64,000 bases of DNA from Woeseiaceae bacterium. GTDB lineage: Bacteria > Pseudomonadota > Gammaproteobacteria > Steroidobacterales > Woeseiaceae. This document shows, in pieces, positions 1-8,085 of this stretch; within the stretch, counting starts at the first letter, position 1, and the number at the start of each line of letters is the position of its first letter. A model generated the notes under the pieces. That model made no database searches, had not been told where the DNA came from, and saw nothing but the letters and a program-made list of their open reading frames with translations. A program made the translations under genes and the position numbers. The stretch covers positions 1-64,000 of the forward strand of contig JAJFKS010000025.1 in NCBI GenBank assembly GCA_021773115.1. Direction: 5' to 3'.

Positions 1-169
1 CGAAGGCGTCACCGCCGAACAGAAAGCCGACCTCATTAGCGGCGTTACCGATTTGCTGGTCCGGGTTCTCGGCAAGGATCCGGCGACGACCTTTGTTGTC
101 ATCGATGAGGTTGCGCTGGAAGATTGGGGAATCGGTGGGCTGCCCGTACTCCAATATCGTGCGAGCTAG
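1..169 (+). CDS. Tautomerase (4-oxalocrotonate tautomerase family), 3' end only
   Basis: The gene is cut by the window start. Reading from base 2 gives 55 residues ending in LPVLQYRAS and a TAG stop. The pattern (VTAEQKADLISGVTDLL, then a VLGKDP turn, a FVVIDEV strand and EDWGIGG) is that of small tautomerases of the 4-oxalocrotonate tautomerase/MIF fold. These use an N-terminal proline as catalytic base; that residue lies outside the window, so activity cannot be judged. It is the first gene of the AT-rich accessory stretch and may be an ordinary neighbour rather than part of it. Confidence 0.8.
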   Translation, partial: EGVTAEQKADLISGVTDLLVRVLGKDPATTFVVIDEVALEDWGIGGLPVLQYRAS

Positions 170-293
170 TCATGGGAACGCGACTGACCGAGCGCCTCAA
201 CGAAGCAGCGGCTAAAAGTTGTGCCAGACGCTATAACAGTCTTGATCGTTGACGGCGCAGATCACGATAATTTGAAAAAATCAAGGATGCAAA

Positions 294-938
294 ATGCAAA
301 TTCAACGACACTTTGAAGAGCACAGAAAGCCAGTACTTCATGAGCTAATACACACGAATCCGTTGGCGACTTTCGTAACATACCAGAACGACGAATTCGT
401 GATAGACCACATGCCGTTTGTTCTAAATGCACACGAAGGCGAGAACGGCGTTTTGATGGGCCATATGCCACGATCAAACCCGGCGTGGAAGATCTTTGAC
501 GGAAGAACAATAGCCGTCGCAGTCTTCCAGGGTGCCGCTACGTATATTAGCCCAAACTGGTATCCGAGCAAGAAGGAACATGGCAAGGTCGTACCGACGT
601 GGAACTATGCGGTTGTTCATGCACATGGGCGTCCCAGAGTATTTGACGATCCGGATCGGCTAATGGGTCACTTAAGTCAACTGACTGATGGACAGGAGTC
701 GGAACAAATATCTCCGTGGAAAGTATCGGATGCGCCACAAGAATATACTTTGCGCATGATCAAGAAAATCGTCGGGATTGAGATACCCATTACGTCACTC
801 GTGGGAAAATGGAAGGTGAGCCAGAATCGTACAACGGCTGATCGAGATGGTGTCGTCGATGGTTTGAAATCACAGGGTGATGATGCATCCATGGCGATGG
901 CCGAATTGGTTTCGCAGCACACACATGATGCAGAGTGA
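294..938 (+). CDS. PaiB-family FMN-binding protein
   Basis: 214 residues, close to the usual PaiB length. The N-terminus (HFEE...PVLHELIHTNPLATFVT) and the block SPNWYPSK followed by VVPTWNYAVVHAHG are the hallmark segments of the PaiB family, a split-barrel flavin-binding fold. In Bacillus, PaiB acts as a negative regulator of sporulation and protease genes together with the acetyltransferase PaiA; in other bacteria the role is uncertain. The ATG has an AAGGA ribosome site at 283-287 with 6 nt spacing. No PaiA partner is adjacent. The product is probably cytosolic and flavin-linked; a regulatory function is only by family. Confidence 0.85.
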   Translation: MQIQRHFEEHRKPVLHELIHTNPLATFVTYQNDEFVIDHMPFVLNAHEGENGVLMGHMPRSNPAWKIFDGRTIAVAVFQGAATYISPNWYPSKKEHGKVVPTWNYAVVHAHGRPRVFDDPDRLMGHLSQLTDGQESEQISPWKVSDAPQEYTLRMIKKIVGIEIPITSLVGKWKVSQNRTTADRDGVVDGLKSQGDDASMAMAELVSQHTHDAE

Positions 939-973
939 GTAGCCTCACTGAACGCCTGCTTTTGCCGTTTGGC

Positions 974-1063
974 GACAATCACAGGCAGTAGTAGGGGCAT
1001 AGGTGCGGCGACCGCCAAATTGTTAGCGAGCGCCAACTATCACGTCTGTGTAAATTTTCTGTC
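974..1063 (+). pseudogene. Duplicated 5' fragment of the downstream SDR gene
   Basis: These 90 bases match 2122-2211, inside the SDR gene at 2102-2854, at 87 of 90 positions without gaps. The mismatches are at 976, 987 and 1019. It covers SDR codons 8 to 37 (the TGGSRGIG nucleotide-binding turn, here TGSSRGIG). The flanks on both sides are unrelated to the SDR gene, so this is a fragment without its own start or remaining domain. Together with the intact copy it brackets the N-acetyltransferase gene as a direct repeat. Confidence 0.85.
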
Positions 1064-1163
1064 AGCCATAAGCTCTTTCGGAATTGCAGCAATGAGAACT
1101 CAAAGTCGCTGCTTAATTTCACTGTGGACAGAAACGGATGATTGAAATGAGGATAGAATATCG

Positions 1164-2018
1164 ATGGACGCGAACAACGAACAAGGTTTACTTACTGCGC
1201 TAGCACAGCGAATTGGTGTGCCTAATGGCGGCGGCAAGAGCTTGCTTGCAATCGAAGAACTTCGTGCAGCATTTTCAATGGCTATCCCATACGAGAACTT
1301 GTCAGTTTTGAACGGGGATTCAGTGTCCCTGACGCCTGTAGATGTCCTTGCAAAATTCGCTCAAAAACGTGGAGGCTATTGTTTCGAGCTAAATACGGCA
1401 TTTGCGGCGCTATTAGGAATGCGCGGCCTTGACCCAAAGATGCACCTGGGACGAGTTTGGCTCCGCGACCCAGAGCAGGTGCCGCCGCGCAACCACGGCA
1501 CCAATGTCATTGAGATCGAAGGGAGAAGCTATATCGCCGACGTTGGGTTTGGAGGGCGTGCGCCTCGTTGTCTCATCCCGCTCTTCGACTTCGAGACCGA
1601 AATTGATGACGGTGATGCCTTAGGAGAGCCCATCAGAGCTATCGAAGACGAAGAGTTTGGAGTGATGATCCAACGTCGCATTGAAGGAATTTGGTCAAAT
1701 CAATACAGCTTGGAGCTAGAGCCCGCTTATCCGTCCGACATCAATTCTGCCAACCACTTCCAGGCTAGTTCGCAAACCTCTCACTTTCGCCATCACCTTT
1801 TTGTCGGTCGATTCACGATCAAAGGCCGTGACGGACTATTCGACAATCGGCTCACGTATCGTCATGGTTCGGATACAGAGATCCGCATCATTTCCAATTT
1901 CGGAGAAATGTGCAGTGTCTTAGAAGAAGTCTTCGCTATTAATCCAGCGGGACATGAACAAGCGTTAGAACTGGTGATTGAGCGTTCATTGGCATCTCTT
2001 GCCAAAAAATCGCAATAA
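1164..2018 (+). CDS. nat: Arylamine N-acetyltransferase
   Basis: 284 residues, normal for bacterial NAT. It transfers acetyl groups from acetyl-CoA to arylamines or hydrazines through a cysteine intermediate. The catalytic triad is visible: Cys in RGGYCFELN, His in NHGTNVIEIEG and Asp in ADVGFGG. An N-terminal IPYENLSVL segment is also typical. The ATG follows a GAGGA element around 1149. The gene stands alone between a fragment of an SDR gene and the intact SDR gene, which suggests that it was inserted there. A weak hairpin follows its stop. Substrate unknown. Confidence 0.93.
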   Translation: MDANNEQGLLTALAQRIGVPNGGGKSLLAIEELRAAFSMAIPYENLSVLNGDSVSLTPVDVLAKFAQKRGGYCFELNTAFAALLGMRGLDPKMHLGRVWLRDPEQVPPRNHGTNVIEIEGRSYIADVGFGGRAPRCLIPLFDFETEIDDGDALGEPIRAIEDEEFGVMIQRRIEGIWSNQYSLELEPAYPSDINSANHFQASSQTSHFRHHLFVGRFTIKGRDGLFDNRLTYRHGSDTEIRIISNFGEMCSVLEEVFAINPAGHEQALELVIERSLASLAKKSQ

Positions 2019-2045
2019 GGCTGCACTCCGAATGGGGCAGCCGTT
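2019..2045 (+). terminator. Weak hairpin after the NAT gene
   Basis: GGCTGC at 2019-2024 pairs with GCAGCC at 2037-2042, with a 12-base loop, followed by GTTTGTC. It starts directly after the NAT stop codon. The T-run is poor, so termination may be partial. Confidence 0.35.
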
Positions 2046-2101
2046 TGTCAATACGCGCTAGTATATCAACTGACCTGTAACTCATAAGAAAGGAACCTGC
2101 T

Positions 2102-2854
2102 GTGAGAAGTGACCGTGTGGTGATAATCACAGGCGGTAGTAGGGGCATAGGTGCGGCGACCGCCAAGTTGTTAGCGAGCGCCAACTATCACGTCTGTGTA
2201 AATTTTCTGTCTGACGACGCTGCAGCAAATTCCGTAGTTAGCACGTTGACAGCTGCTGGGTCGACAGCGATTGCAGTACAAGCAGATGTCAGCACGGAAA
2301 GCGATGTCGTTCGCCTATTCAAGACTGTCGATGAACAATTGGGTACCGTTACTGCGCTCGTCAACAATGTCGGGATAGTCCGGCCACAAATGCGAGTCGA
2401 AGACATGGACGCGAACCGCATTAATGAAATCTTTAAAACCAACGTAACCAGCGCTTTTCTCTGTTGTCGAGAAGCAGTAAAAAGGATGTCTACCATGCAC
2501 GGGGGTCAAGGCGGGTCAATCGTAAATGTCTCCTCCGCCGCGTCACGTATCGGAGCGGCCGGAGAGTACGTTGACTATGCGGCATCCAAAGGCGCGATCG
2601 ATACTTTGACTAGAGGGCTGTCGCTTGAAGTTGCCGGAGAAGGTATCCGGGTCAATTGTGTACGGCCGGGCTTTATATATACTGACATGCATGCTGATGG
2701 TGGCGAACCCGGCCGTGTAGATCGCCTTGCTGATTCGATACCTATGAAGCGCGGTGGCGAACCGATAGAGGTAGCAAATTCGATAATGTGGCTCTTGTCA
2801 GATGAAGCATCGTATATAACCGGCACTTTTGTTGAGGCGGCTGGCGGTCGGTAG
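2102..2854 (+). CDS. Short-chain dehydrogenase/reductase, FabG-like
   Basis: 250 residues, a full-length classical SDR. Visible motifs are TGGSRGIG (NAD(P)-binding turn, near residue 10), NNVG, a VSS catalytic-serine strand, the YxxxK active site (YAASKGA) and PG after the last core strand. The GTG start has an AAGGA site at 2090-2094 with 7 nt spacing. The likely reaction is NAD(P)H-dependent reduction of a carbonyl or oxidation of an alcohol; the substrate cannot be read from sequence. Its codons 8-37 are duplicated upstream at 974-1063. Confidence 0.9.
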   Translation: MRSDRVVIITGGSRGIGAATAKLLASANYHVCVNFLSDDAAANSVVSTLTAAGSTAIAVQADVSTESDVVRLFKTVDEQLGTVTALVNNVGIVRPQMRVEDMDANRINEIFKTNVTSAFLCCREAVKRMSTMHGGQGGSIVNVSSAASRIGAAGEYVDYAASKGAIDTLTRGLSLEVAGEGIRVNCVRPGFIYTDMHADGGEPGRVDRLADSIPMKRGGEPIEVANSIMWLLSDEASYITGTFVEAAGGR

Positions 2855-2873
2855 TTAATCCACGCTGAGGCAC

Positions 2874-3425
2874 TTGAATATTTTGCAAAACGAATCGAAA
2901 ACTACTGATCAAGTCTTACTTGGAAAGCGAATTGTTATTTCGGGTGCGGGACGGGGATTGGGTCGTGCGCTAGCCATCGTTGCGGCATGTGAATTGGTGC
3001 TGGCCGACAATCCAACAATTGATGTCCTGATAAACAATGGAGCACCTTGGTTGGCTGGCAACCTTGAAGAGTTGTCTGATGCCGACATCACCTCTACAGT
3101 CGCAGCGACGGTGTCTGGCACTATTCGTGTCACAAAGGGGCTCCTCCCCGGTCTCCACAGATCGACCGTTGCCGACATCATTACTATCGTCTCGACGTCG
3201 GGAATACAGGGTTGGGACCTCAGTGGCGGTTCGGTTCCATTTTATGCGGCTAAGCACGGTCAATCCGGTTTCAGCGACAAGCTTCGGCATGAGTTGAAAG
3301 GCAGAGGTATTCGAGTTTCCGCGATCTATCCTCCAGACTTTGATGATGCGGACCCGACGGATGCAAGCTGGGAGAACTCGCAAATTGAAGGAACGAAAAT
3401 TTCAAATCGTGAAATCGTCTCTTAA
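2874..3425 (+). pseudogene. Internally deleted short-chain dehydrogenase
   Basis: 183 residues from a TTG start, compared with about 240 for the family. The GAGRGLG nucleotide-binding turn is present. After RALAIVAA the sequence jumps straight to CELVLADNPTIDVLINNGAPWL, so roughly 40-47 residues (second and third strands of the Rossmann fold) are missing in frame. The active-site motif reads FYAAKHG, giving Y-x-x-K where SDRs have Y-x-x-x-K, a one-codon loss. The C-terminus also stops early, just before a G-rich tract at 3426-3440. These are three independent signs of decay, so I call it a pseudogene although the frame is open. Confidence 0.65.
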
Positions 3426-3479
3426 GGGGGCGGGGGAGGGTGATTGTGGCGGCCCAACAATTCCGCTCGTGTATTAAGG

Positions 3480-3508
3480 CTGACATTTTATAGTGCCCTA
3501 ATTATAAC
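3480..3508 (+). promoter_or_regulatory. Sigma-70-type promoter for the LysE gene
   Basis: CTGACA at 3480-3485 and TATAAC at 3503-3508 are separated by 17 bases, each one base from consensus. It lies upstream of the ATG at 3546, which carries its own AGGA site. It also rules against a start further upstream for the exporter. Confidence 0.55.
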
Positions 3509-3545
3509 TTTAGCCCTACATCGCTCAACAGTAATAGGACTTTCA

Positions 3546-4157
3546 ATGGATATCGGATCGCTTTTGGCATTTGCTGCTGGCATGACCCTTCTCGCGGTAT
3601 CACCTGGTCCTGGTCTTGCCGCAGTCTTGTCCCGCTCGATGGTGTCCGGCATTAAGTCCGGCGCTATGGTTGTGCTCGGGCTGGTGATCGTAGATTTCTT
3701 GTTTTTGGGTCTTGCTATTATCGGCATGTCGGCCATAGCGACAGTGTTAGGTCCGTTATTCCAGATCGTAAAATACGGCGCAGCACTTTATCTGATCTGG
3801 CTCGGATATCAGACATTCAAAGCCGCAGGAAAGATTGTGTCTATTACACCTGCGACAGCGACACCTTACGTCAAAGATATAGGTCTTGGAGCAATGGTAA
3901 CCCTCGGCAATCCGAAGGCTATTCTATTTTACAGTGCATTCCTACCAACCTTTTTCAATGTCTCGCAAATCCAGCTGGTAGATTTTGTTGCGATTTGCGC
4001 CGTGATTGTTGCGATTTCATTTCTCGTTTATGGTACATACATGCTGCTCGCTGGAAGAGTTCGGCGGACTTTTGGTTCCACTAAAATTCAAAAACGCGTC
4101 CATCAAACAACAGGAGTAGTTTTCATAGGGTCAGGCGTAGTTGTTGCTCTGAGGTAA
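3546..4157 (+). CDS. LysE/RhtB-family amino-acid exporter
   Basis: 203 residues from the ATG at 3546. An open frame reaches back to 3444, but the ATG has a TAGGA site at 3535-3539 and a good promoter sits at 3480-3508, inside that extension. The protein begins with a hydrophobic helix and the family motif SPGPG (LLAVSPGPGLAAVLSRS). It then shows about five more hydrophobic segments and the GxxxTLGNPKAILF motif in mid-protein. LysE/RhtB proteins export lysine, homoserine, threonine or related amino acids across the inner membrane; the substrate here is unknown. The next gene starts 4 bases downstream. Confidence 0.88.
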   Translation: MDIGSLLAFAAGMTLLAVSPGPGLAAVLSRSMVSGIKSGAMVVLGLVIVDFLFLGLAIIGMSAIATVLGPLFQIVKYGAALYLIWLGYQTFKAAGKIVSITPATATPYVKDIGLGAMVTLGNPKAILFYSAFLPTFFNVSQIQLVDFVAICAVIVAISFLVYGTYMLLAGRVRRTFGSTKIQKRVHQTTGVVFIGSGVVVALR

Positions 4158-4161
4158 ACAT

Positions 4162-4416
4162 ATGTTCAGTCACATAAGCGTTGGAACCAATAATTTATTG
4201 AAAGCCGAACCATTCTATGACGCACTTTTGTTCCCGCTGAGCTCTATACAACGCAAAGTCTTTCCGGACGGTGGCCCCGCTTCACGTTGTTGGGTAAAGG
4301 AGGGTAGTACACTCCCGCGTTTCTACGTTTACACCGGTTATTATGGCGCTTATTTGCGTGATCTTGATGGAAACAAACTCCACATTGTCTTTCGAGGTGA
4401 TTTAAATAATAGATGA
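4162..4416 (+). pseudogene. Glyoxalase/bleomycin-resistance family protein lacking its middle
   Basis: 84 residues against about 125 for close relatives of this family. The first half (FSHISVGTNNLLKAEPFYDALL, then SRCWVKEGSTLPRFYVY) and the last segment (GYYGAYLRDLDGNKLHIVFRG) both fit a VOC-fold glyoxalase. The 40 or so residues normally between PRFYVY and GYYGAYLRD are absent without a frameshift. The fold needs the lost strands, so function is doubtful. It has the same kind of lesion as the SDR at 2874-3425. It is probably co-transcribed with the exporter 4 bases upstream. Confidence 0.65.
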
Positions 4417-4430
4417 CGAAAACAAATTCT

Positions 4431-4447
4431 GCGGGATTTTATCCCGC
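4431..4447 (+). terminator. Hairpin after the glyoxalase remnant
   Basis: GCGGGA (4431-4436) and TCCCGC (4442-4447) form a perfect 6-bp stem with the loop TTTTA. No T-run follows, so it is a weak or rho-assisted end for the accessory operon. Confidence 0.4.
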
Positions 4448-4694
4448 TACCACAGACGGTTGAGTTAAGTTCGAGTCGGTCCCAATTTTCTATACACTTC
4501 CCAGCCTTTTTTTAAATTGCTTTTCGTAATGTACTGTCGACAGCAAGTTGTGACCCAGAGTTTCCCCTTCCTCTAAGGAAAGTCAGTGTCAAAAGTTATC
4601 GCTCACGAGCAACCGTCAGCGCCCCGTCACGAATCGGTAAGCGAACGTCCACTCTTGTTGATCGCAGTTTCTTGGCCAAGAGTAAGGCTTGCGA
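4448..4694. other. Intergenic stretch without recognisable gene
   Basis: About 250 bases between the accessory region and the convergent Smr gene. Base composition changes here from AT-rich to GC-richer. I see no coding frame with family resemblance, no tRNA and no obvious repeat. Confidence 0.5.
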
Positions 4695-5258
4695 CTATTT
4701 TCTTTCCAGCAAAACGTAAATAGCCCCAGTCCCGCCATCAACCTGTCTTGTCGAGACGAACGCCAACACATTGTCCCAGCGCCGCAGCCAGTGATTGACC
4801 GAATTCTTCAATACGGGGCCACGCTCACCGGACCCCAGGCCCTTACCATGCACGACCCGTACGCAAAGATGCCCCTGCTGGGCGCTGTACTCGATGAAAT
4901 CACGCAGGCGGGGTTTCGCCTCAGCCAGCGTCATGCCGTGTAAATCAATCTCGGCCTGGACGCTGTAGCCGCCGCGTCCGAGTTTGCGCATCGTTCGTCG
5001 GCCTACTGAAGGCCGTTGAAAACGCAGCGTACCACCGTAGCCATGTTCAATCGTGTCGATATCGTCTTCGAGGCTTTCCGCGAGTGCTGCCTGTTCATCC
5101 GCCCGGGTGAATCGTGCACGTGGTTTGGGTTTTGCCTGATCCAGCGGCGCGCGCAGATCGGCCTTGTGCGGTTTGGCACCGGACATGGCTTGTCGAAACG
5201 CTTCCTTGTCGTCGTCAGTCACGGTTGGGTCTTTGAGGCTATGGTGTGCGCTAAACAT
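4695..5258 (-). CDS. smrA: Smr-domain protein (MutS2-C-like nuclease domain)
   Basis: 187 residues. The N-terminal half is charged and low in complexity. The C-terminal half is an Smr domain with the LDLHG-type motif (EIDLHGMTLAEA) and the HGKG motif (RVVHGKGLGSGERG). Stand-alone Smr proteins of the SmrA/SmrB type are DNA- or RNA-nicking endonucleases; SmrB cleaves mRNA on collided ribosomes in Escherichia coli. It is divergent from surE, with 48 bases between starts. The symbol is by similarity; distinguishing SmrA from SmrB would need a tree. Confidence 0.82.
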   Translation of the reverse strand: MFSAHHSLKDPTVTDDDKEAFRQAMSGAKPHKADLRAPLDQAKPKPRARFTRADEQAALAESLEDDIDTIEHGYGGTLRFQRPSVGRRTMRKLGRGGYSVQAEIDLHGMTLAEAKPRLRDFIEYSAQQGHLCVRVVHGKGLGSGERGPVLKNSVNHWLRRWDNVLAFVSTRQVDGGTGAIYVLLERK

Positions 5259-5306
5259 TAAGTATAGTGAGCGAGTGCGGCAATCACGAGTTCACTCGTA
5301 AAAATA

Positions 5307-6053
5307 ATGAAAATCCTCGTATGTAACGACGACGGCTACCTCGCCACGGGCATCAATGTTCTCACTGAAGCGCTGGAACAGGTCGCTGAGGTGGTCGTGG
5401 TCGCGCCAGATCGCAATCGTTCGGCAGCGAGCAACTCTCTGACCTTACACAAGCCGTTGCGGGTTTCCGAAACCGGCCCGGAGCGATATTCGGTGGATGG
5501 GACGCCGTCCGACTGTGTGCATGTTGCACTGACCGGTTTTCTCGATTACGAGCCCGACCTGGTGGTTTCGGGCATCAATCACGGCGCCAATCTCGGTGAC
5601 GACGTTATTTATTCCGGTACCGTTGCGGCAGCCATGGAGGGGCGTTTTCTCGGCTTTCCAACCATTGCCGTGTCGCTGGTAGGCCGAAAACTTGTGCATT
5701 TTGATACGGCGGCGGCAGTTGCGGTGGAGCTCGTACGGAAAATTGAGCGCTCGATGCTGTCGTCGGATGTTGTATTGAACGTCAATGTCCCGGACGTGGC
5801 GCTGGCGGACCTGAAAGGCGTGCAGGCAACACGACTCGGCTTTCGGCACAAGTCCGAGCACATCGTCAGGGACAAGGACCCTTACGGTCGCCCGATCTAC
5901 TGGGTCGGTCCGCCGGGTGAAGGCCAGGATGCCGGCGACGACACCGATTTCTTCGCGATCGAACGGGGCTTCGCCTCGGTCACGCCGCTCATTGTGGACC
6001 TGACGCGCCATGCGACGATTGGCGACTTGTCGAAATGGCTGGTTCGAGAGTAG
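5307..6053 (+). CDS. surE: 5'/3'-nucleotidase SurE
   Basis: 248 residues, full length. The metal-binding N-terminus MKILVCNDDGY, the APDRNRSAASNSLTL segment, VDGTPSDCV and SGINHGANLGDDVIYSGTVAAAMEG are diagnostic. SurE is a metal-dependent cytosolic phosphatase acting on nucleoside monophosphates and short polyphosphate, linked to stationary-phase survival. It heads the classic surE-pcm-yqaA-nlpD-rpoS group; pcm begins immediately after its stop. Confidence 0.97.
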   Translation: MKILVCNDDGYLATGINVLTEALEQVAEVVVVAPDRNRSAASNSLTLHKPLRVSETGPERYSVDGTPSDCVHVALTGFLDYEPDLVVSGINHGANLGDDVIYSGTVAAAMEGRFLGFPTIAVSLVGRKLVHFDTAAAVAVELVRKIERSMLSSDVVLNVNVPDVALADLKGVQATRLGFRHKSEHIVRDKDPYGRPIYWVGPPGEGQDAGDDTDFFAIERGFASVTPLIVDLTRHATIGDLSKWLVRE

Positions 6054-6710
6054 ATGATCAGCAACCGGCAGGGTATCGGCATGACCTCGGCGCGTACGCG
6101 CGATCGACTGGTGCGGCGTTTGATGGAGCAGGGCATTCGATCCGAGGCCGTGCTGAACCAGATACGCAACGTCCCGCGGCACCTGTTTGTTGACGAGGCG
6201 CTGGCCAGTCGCGCGTATGAAGACACTGCGCTGCCTATTGGCCTCGGCCAGACCATTAGCCAGCCATTTATTGTCGCTCGTATGACCGAGGCGCTGCTCG
6301 CCGGTTTCGAAGGTGAAAAAGTACTCGAGATCGGCACCGGCTGCGGCTACCAGACAGCCGTCATGGCACCGCTGGTAAAGCAAATATATACCGTCGAGCG
6401 AATTCGGGAGTTGCTGACCAAGACCCGACAGCGCCTGCGTGATCTCGATATTTACAATGTCCAGTTTCGCCCTGGCGACGGTTGGGACGGTTGGCGTAAA
6501 TACGGACCTTACGACGGCATTATCGTGACCGCGGCGGCCTCGAGTATGCCGCAGAAGCTGTTGCAGCAACTGGCGCCGGGCGGTCGCCTCATCATCCCGG
6601 TTGGGCCAAAGGGGCAGCAGGATCTCACGATGATTGTGAATCATCCGGATCGCTTCGAGCAGGTCTCCCTCGGCCCAGTCAGCTTCGTGCCATTGATTCA
6701 CGGCAAATAA
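6054..6710 (+). CDS. pcm: Protein-L-isoaspartate O-methyltransferase
   Basis: 218 residues. The enzyme methylates isoaspartyl residues in damaged proteins using S-adenosylmethionine. Motifs seen are [22 protein letters not shown] and the SAM-binding loop [14 protein letters not shown]. The ATG at 6054 follows the surE stop directly; a second ATG at 6081 ([10 protein letters not shown]) would give a more typical N-terminus and could be the true start. Coupled translation with surE is likely. Confidence 0.96.
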   Translation: MISNRQGIGMTSARTRDRLVRRLMEQGIRSEAVLNQIRNVPRHLFVDEALASRAYEDTALPIGLGQTISQPFIVARMTEALLAGFEGEKVLEIGTGCGYQTAVMAPLVKQIYTVERIRELLTKTRQRLRDLDIYNVQFRPGDGWDGWRKYGPYDGIIVTAAASSMPQKLLQQLAPGGRLIIPVGPKGQQDLTMIVNHPDRFEQVSLGPVSFVPLIHGK

Positions 6711-6751
6711 ACCTTATTAATCAGTATGATAAAGCATATACTTAATGTGAT

Positions 6752-7336
6752 ATGAAGATATTTGCACCCGTCTACGAACGTGTGTTGCAGTGGTCACGCC
6801 ATCGCCATGCCGAACGCTACCTCGCCGCAATGAGTTTTGCGGAGTCCTCTTTTTTTCCTGTTCCGGTCGACGTCATGCTGGCTCCGATGTGCCTCGCGGC
6901 GCGCGAGAACTGGCTACGCTACGCCACGATTGCGACGCTGTTTTCGGTGCTCGGCGGCATCGCAGGCTATGGCATTGGCTACGGGCTATTCGACGCAATC
7001 GAGCCCTGGCTCCGCGAATCGCACTACTGGTCCGCCTACCAGGTCAGTCGCAACTGGTTTGACGAATACGGCGTCTGGATCGTTTTTGTCGCCGGATTTT
7101 CACCGATTCCGTACAAGGTTTTCACGATCGCCGCGGGCGTTGCCGTGTTGAATCTTCCGGCCTTTATCCTGGCGTCCTTCATTGGCCGGGCGGCGCGATT
7201 TTTCCTGGTCGCCGGGCTGGTAAAATTGGCTGGCCAAGCGTTTGAAGACACTTTGAGTCGCTATGTTGAAAGAATCGGCTGGGTGACAGTACTGGTCGTC
7301 GGTGTCGTTATTGCCTGGCTGATGTTGCGAGGATAA
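6752..7336 (+). CDS. yqaA: YqaA-family membrane protein (VTT/DedA fold)
   Basis: 194 residues with four or five hydrophobic segments. The features [19 protein letters not shown] near the N-terminus and [19 protein letters not shown] in the middle are typical of the small YqaA branch of the VTT (SNARE-associated/DedA) fold. Relatives of this fold move lipids across membranes; a role for YqaA itself is not established. It lies in the surE-rpoS group, and its stop TAA overlaps the next ATG by one base (TAATG). Confidence 0.85.
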   Translation: MKIFAPVYERVLQWSRHRHAERYLAAMSFAESSFFPVPVDVMLAPMCLAARENWLRYATIATLFSVLGGIAGYGIGYGLFDAIEPWLRESHYWSAYQVSRNWFDEYGVWIVFVAGFSPIPYKVFTIAAGVAVLNLPAFILASFIGRAARFFLVAGLVKLAGQAFEDTLSRYVERIGWVTVLVVGVVIAWLMLRG

Positions 7337-8046
7337 TGCTTGTCGAATTTCAGAAAGTTAAGAGAGGTCTGCGACGGCTGGCCGTAACCAGTCTGTTGCT
7401 GGTATTCATTGCCGCTTGCACGACGCCACCGTCGTGGCACGACAATCCCCAAACGCACATTGTCAGGAAGGGTGAAACACTGTTCTCTATTGCCTGGCGC
7501 TACGGCAAATCGGCGGATGACCTCGCTCGCTGGAATCGCCTTGGTGATGGCTCCTTGATCTACCCCGGCCAAAGGCTTCGTCTGACCGGCGCCGCGGCGA
7601 CGACGCGTCGCAGCGCCAGCTCGACGACAAGCCAGCCCGCGCCACGGTCATTGCCATCCATTCCGGCCGAGCCGCCCCCTAACTGGGCCTGGCCAACCGG
7701 CGGCCGCATCAATGTCAATTTTGGCGCAAAACCAGGAACCGGTACCGGCGTACTGATCAACGGAAAATCCGGCCAGTCTATCTACGCTGCGGCGTCCGGG
7801 CGTGTTGTTTATGCGGGCAGTGGACTGATCGGCTATGGCAAGCTTATTATTCTTAAACATAACGACACCTACCTAAGTGCCTACGGGTACAACGCGTCGT
7901 TGCTGGCCAAAGAAGGTGATCAGGTCAAAAAAGGCCAGAAGATCGCGACGATGGGTGAGGGGCCGGAACGCAAACCACGACTGCATTTTGAGATCAGACG
8001 GAACGGTAAGCCGGTTAACCCGCGACAGTACTTGCCAGCGAGATAA
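7336..8046 (+). CDS. nlpD: NlpD-like lipoprotein with LysM and degenerate LytM domains
   Basis: 236 residues. A hydrophobic signal with lipobox FIAAC predicts lipidation near residue 28. A LysM peptidoglycan-binding module follows ([17 protein letters not shown]...[10 protein letters not shown]), then a proline/serine linker and a C-terminal M23/LytM domain. The metal-binding histidines of active M23 enzymes are not all present: where HxGxD is expected there is GTGVLING, while LHFEIR remains. This agrees with NlpD acting as a non-enzymatic activator of cell-separation amidases. It immediately precedes rpoS, as in Escherichia coli, where an rpoS promoter lies inside nlpD. Confidence 0.92.
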   Translation: MLVEFQKVKRGLRRLAVTSLLLVFIAACTTPPSWHDNPQTHIVRKGETLFSIAWRYGKSADDLARWNRLGDGSLIYPGQRLRLTGAAATTRRSASSTTSQPAPRSLPSIPAEPPPNWAWPTGGRINVNFGAKPGTGTGVLINGKSGQSIYAAASGRVVYAGSGLIGYGKLIILKHNDTYLSAYGYNASLLAKEGDQVKKGQKIATMGEGPERKPRLHFEIRRNGKPVNPRQYLPAR

Positions 8047-8085
8047 TAAAGAAACTGCTACCGCGCCTTGTTGAGGGGGACGGGA

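Noticed and set aside
3426..3440. G-rich tract as a G-quadruplex
   Set aside because: It has only two G5 runs and one G3 run, so fewer than the four tracts required.
3441..3493. Frameshifted C-terminus of the SDR at 2874
   Set aside because: A frame reading QQFRSCIKADIL could be the lost SDR tail, but the match is too short to claim.
3444..3545. Upstream extension of the LysE protein
   Set aside because: A promoter (3480-3508) and a ribosome site for ATG 3546 lie inside it; the family starts at the ATG.
5445..6701. 418-codon open frame on the minus strand across surE and pcm
   Set aside because: It is antisense to two clearly conserved genes, and its translation shows no family pattern; it results from codon bias.
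7336..8046. Active M23 endopeptidase
   Set aside because: The LytM metal site is incomplete (GTGVLING replaces HxGxD), so an NlpD-type activator fits better.
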